DNA from: an uncultured Phycisphaerales bacterium
GTDB lineage: Bacteria; Planctomycetota; Phycisphaerae; Phycisphaerales; SM1A02
Assembly (NCBI GenBank): GCA_946886375.1
Contig: CAMPIL010000159.1
Coordinates: 1-8,109, forward strand
Direction of reading: 5' to 3'
Length of the DNA: 8,109 bases
Shown here: positions 5,828 through 8,109 of the stretch, in pieces
Layout of the letters: every line of letters begins with the position of its first letter
Numbering within the stretch: the stretch's first letter is position 1
The notes under the pieces: generated by a model
The model's input: the letters and a program-made list of their open reading frames with translations, nothing else
Databases searched by the model: none
What the model was told of the DNA's origin: nothing
Made by a program: the position numbers and the translations under genes

Positions 5828-7204
5828 TCATTGAACGCCGAAGTCCGCGGCGGTCAGTCGCAACTGCAATCCCGCGGGGTGGATGCGGATCACGTTGTCG
5901 CCGTTTTCCATGCCCCAGCGGTTGGTTTCTTTTTCCTGCACGATGCGGACGGTGTCGATGGCTTTGCCGTCGTAACCGTGCAGCGTGATGGTGGCGACTT
6001 CCAGTTCGCGCGGGTAATCTTGAATTTCCGCGCTGAGCGCGCGCAGTTGCGTCAGTTGCTCGAGCAGTTGCTGCACGTGCGCGGCGTTGATTTCCCTTTC
6101 GACGGGCGTCACGCTGCGCCATTTTTCCAGATCGCGCTCGAGTTTGAGTTCTTCAGCGCCCTTGCGGATGATGATCGATTTCACATCCGCGGGATTGATG
6201 CCGCTGCCGGTCTGCGCGACAACGTCCTGCGGCCGCTTGAACAACGCCGCGAGCACCGCGCCGGTGATCTTCACGACCACGGGGCGGCTTTCCACGAAGC
6301 CGAAGAAATCGTGCGTGGCCCCGCCCGCGCGGGCGCCGACGATCAACCGCTCGGTTCGGCCGCCTTGAGATTCAGGTGAAGCCGAGCCGGGCCACGTGAC
6401 CGACAGGCTCACCGGCGAGCCGACGACCCCGAATTTCGCGAGATCAGGCACGTCGGGCTGGTCGAGGAGAAAGCCCGCGACGGTGGCCTGACCGATCGCA
6501 TTAAGCAGTTGATCGATGGCGGTCTTGTCGAGCCGGGTCTTGGCTGGCTTCACCATCGTCCACTGCTTGCCTTGGCGCTCCAGCGCCATGTTCACCGGAC
6601 CGTTCCGCCACTCGATGCGCGAAGGTTCGCTGGTGGCGTTGGCAAACAGCGTGCGGTCGCGCCACTCCTTGGGATCCATGTCGAAGATGCGCTCGTGCAG
6701 TTTCTGGTTGATGATGTACACCGAGTCATCGCCTGCGATCTGCGCGTAGGCGCGGCCGGCGAAACTGCGGCGGCCCAGGCGCAGCGTCAGCGAGCCGCCG
6801 GGCCATTCGTAGGCGATCTGCGCCGCGGGTGGATCAATCGCCAGCCCGGCCAGCGACAGTCCTTCGGTCAATTTCGCCGGCGCGATGACATCGGCGACTT
6901 GCGCCTCGCGGGCCAGCATGGCGAGTTGCCGGATGGCGAAGGCTTCCATCGGATGCTCGAACGGCTCGCGTTGCGACCACGTCGATCCGGTTCGCTCGAA
7001 CACCATCTGAGGCGAGTCGCCACGCATCAACGTGATGCGAGTGAGTTCATCCACCGGCAGTTGCGCGGCGGACACCAGCGGCCGGACTTTGGCGTCGCCA
7101 CGATCCCGCAGCAGTTGAAACTGGTGGTCCCACCCGGTGCGCGCCATGGCCCACACGCCGGCAGCGGCCAATCCAACCACAAGAATCGTGGAAAAAATCT
7201 TCAT
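5828..7204 (-). CDS. DUF4340 domain-containing protein
   Basis: The 458-residue product starts with an uncleaved-looking membrane anchor or signal (residues 3-20, IFSTILVVGLAAAGVWAM); the rest should lie outside the cytoplasm. Overall sequence style and context match the DUF4340 family, whose members are commonly encoded next to GldG-like ABC auxiliary proteins; the biochemical role is unknown. Three internal copies of a pattern (hydrophobic-Glu-Arg, about 5 residues, Trp, about 4 residues, Pro, then a helix with QLL or similar) begin near residues 67, 206 and 342, suggesting repeated structural units. It starts 3 bp after the stop of the GldG-like gene, so the two are certainly one transcription unit and probably translationally coupled. 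It converges on ribD with a 30-bp gap. Confidence 0.85.
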   Translation of the reverse strand: MKIFSTILVVGLAAAGVWAMARTGWDHQFQLLRDRGDAKVRPLVSAAQLPVDELTRITLMRGDSPQMVFERTGSTWSQREPFEHPMEAFAIRQLAMLAREAQVADVIAPAKLTEGLSLAGLAIDPPAAQIAYEWPGGSLTLRLGRRSFAGRAYAQIAGDDSVYIINQKLHERIFDMDPKEWRDRTLFANATSEPSRIEWRNGPVNMALERQGKQWTMVKPAKTRLDKTAIDQLLNAIGQATVAGFLLDQPDVPDLAKFGVVGSPVSLSVTWPGSASPESQGGRTERLIVGARAGGATHDFFGFVESRPVVVKITGAVLAALFKRPQDVVAQTGSGINPADVKSIIIRKGAEELKLERDLEKWRSVTPVEREINAAHVQQLLEQLTQLRALSAEIQDYPRELEVATITLHGYDGKAIDTVRIVQEKETNRWGMENGDNVIRIHPAGLQLRLTAADFGVQ

Positions 7205-7207
7205 GCG

Positions 7208-8109
7208 TCAGTTCCGTCGAATCATCCACACGCACACGCCCAGCAGCACGCACACGGCGGGCAAACCGGCCACGGCGATCCACACCCAGCGCGTGCGAGT
7301 CTCCGGCGAGATGCCGCGCAAACGCGCGATCTCCTGGCTCACCGGGCTTGCCGCGACCAGGTCATCCATTCCCGCCAGCCACGCCGCCGACGCCAGCATT
7401 AATTCGTGATTGCCCGGATTAATCAGCGCAACTCGCCCGCCGCCCACATCCAGCACAACATCAGCGACGTTGCTGACCATCCAACCGCCCGAGCCGGCGA
7501 TCAGGAACCGTTGCCTGCCGTGTCCTGCCGGGCTTGCACGCTCCGCCGCGATCACCATCGGCAGCGGCGCCTTCAACTGCTGCTCGGGGCTGGGCTGCGG
7601 ATCGGCCATGCTCCCGGTCCAGTCATTTTCAATCCAGCGCGACGGTGTTGGCTGAACCTGCGCAATCACATGCCGCTCAACGCCCGCAGCCGTCTCGCGC
7701 AGGCCCAGCGGCACCGGCATGCCGAAGTAGGTCTGCTGGCCATCCACCGCGCGGCCGATCAAATGATCGGATGTGAAATCGCGAATCGACTGCGCGATCG
7801 TCACCTGCGATTCGCCCGCCGCAGCCTGCGCCGATTCAAACACGAGTTCCGATGTTCGCGCTTCGATGCCGAAGACCGCGGCCATTGCCGCGTATGGATC
7901 CGTCTGGCCATACTTGGCGAGCAGGCTGGGCGACACGCTCAGCAGCACCGACTCGCCATCTGTAATCAGCTTGGAAGCGGCGTCGATCAGCGCTCGCGCG
8001 GCGGGCGGCGGCTCCATGCTGCGCGCCGGCGGCGGCGGCACAACCACCCACACCGCCGGCTGCCCTTTCGCAGCCGCCGGGCTATCTGTCTGCTTGCCGG
8101 GAATCCTCT
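7208..8109 (-). CDS. GldG-like ABC transporter auxiliary protein (5' end outside the window)
   Basis: The frame is open to the right edge of the window; 299 C-terminal residues are visible. A GTG at 8053 could be read as a start, but the open frame continues upstream (RIPGKQTDSPAAAKGQPA) and it falls inside the domain, so the gene is treated as partial. AVWVVVPPPPARS followed by a helix and SVLLSVSPSLLAKYG resembles the GldG / ABC_transp_aux fold, where such segments precede a membrane-distal domain. Near the C-terminus, RQRFLIAGSGGWMVSNVAD and NPGNHELMLASAAWLAGMDD match the typical 'value-of-disk and inner wall' end of these proteins, followed by one membrane segment (about residues 275-295) and a short basic tail (MIRRN). 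GldG partners an ABC ATPase and permease (GldA/GldF in Bacteroidetes gliding); in planctomycetes the set occurs without gliding and its substrate is unknown. The ATPase and permease genes should lie upstream, beyond 8109. Confidence 0.82.
   Translation of the reverse strand, partial: RIPGKQTDSPAAAKGQPAVWVVVPPPPARSMEPPPAARALIDAASKLITDGESVLLSVSPSLLAKYGQTDPYAAMAAVFGIEARTSELVFESAQAAAGESQVTIAQSIRDFTSDHLIGRAVDGQQTYFGMPVPLGLRETAAGVERHVIAQVQPTPSRWIENDWTGSMADPQPSPEQQLKAPLPMVIAAERASPAGHGRQRFLIAGSGGWMVSNVADVVLDVGGGRVALINPGNHELMLASAAWLAGMDDLVAASPVSQEIARLRGISPETRTRWVWIAVAGLPAVCVLLGVCVWMIRRN

Noticed and set aside
6509..7402. A 297-codon open frame on the plus strand
   Set aside because: It lies opposite the DUF4340 gene and the end of the GldG-like gene and has the His/Arg/Gln-rich composition of a shadow frame.

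Overview
The window is GC-rich and looks like a planctomycete chromosome segment, most likely from the Phycisphaerae or a relative. The main evidence is the large secreted FG-GAP protein. It ends in two dockerin/EF-hand-like units of the 'GDxTGDGxVNVNDLLxVINxWG' style, with a Cys pair between them, which is typical of planctomycete surface proteins. A convergent operon encoding a GldG-like ABC auxiliary protein and a DUF4340 protein fits the same phylum. The taxonomic call is inference from protein style; no rRNA or tRNA gene was seen.

Layout, left to right. Positions 1-57 are probably the last codons of an upstream gene. Positions 62-430 hold a short ORF with a Tat-like signal and one worn RTX-type calcium-binding motif, possibly a gene remnant. 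Positions 431-605 are a leader with a strong 11-bp hairpin at 536-561 and a Shine-Dalgarno site that sets the next start. Positions 606-2672 encode a 688-residue exported protein: a seven-repeat FG-GAP propeller, a second propeller-like section and a C-terminal dockerin-like module, followed by a likely intrinsic terminator. Positions 2721-3223 carry no convincing gene, only a possible decayed minus-strand fragment and a very small plus-strand ORF.

Positions 3224-4660 encode a membrane-anchored PP2C/SpoIIE-family serine/threonine phosphatase (RsbU-like) with about six membrane segments. Only 21 bp later, 4682-5797 encodes full-length RibD, the deaminase/reductase of riboflavin synthesis; the two are probably co-transcribed. 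Two minus-strand genes converge on ribD with a 30-bp gap. The first, entering from the right edge, is a GldG-like ABC auxiliary protein (5' end outside the window). Three bases after its stop comes a DUF4340 protein with an N-terminal membrane anchor. In known genomes this pair usually follows genes for an ABC ATPase and a permease, which would lie to the right of the window.

No CRISPR array, insertion sequence, phage gene or defence system was seen. The window is mostly ordinary. The points most worth a second look are the leader hairpin, the RTX remnant, the unexplained 2721-3223 stretch, the phosphatase's undescribed membrane sensor region and the repeat organisation of the propeller and DUF4340 proteins.
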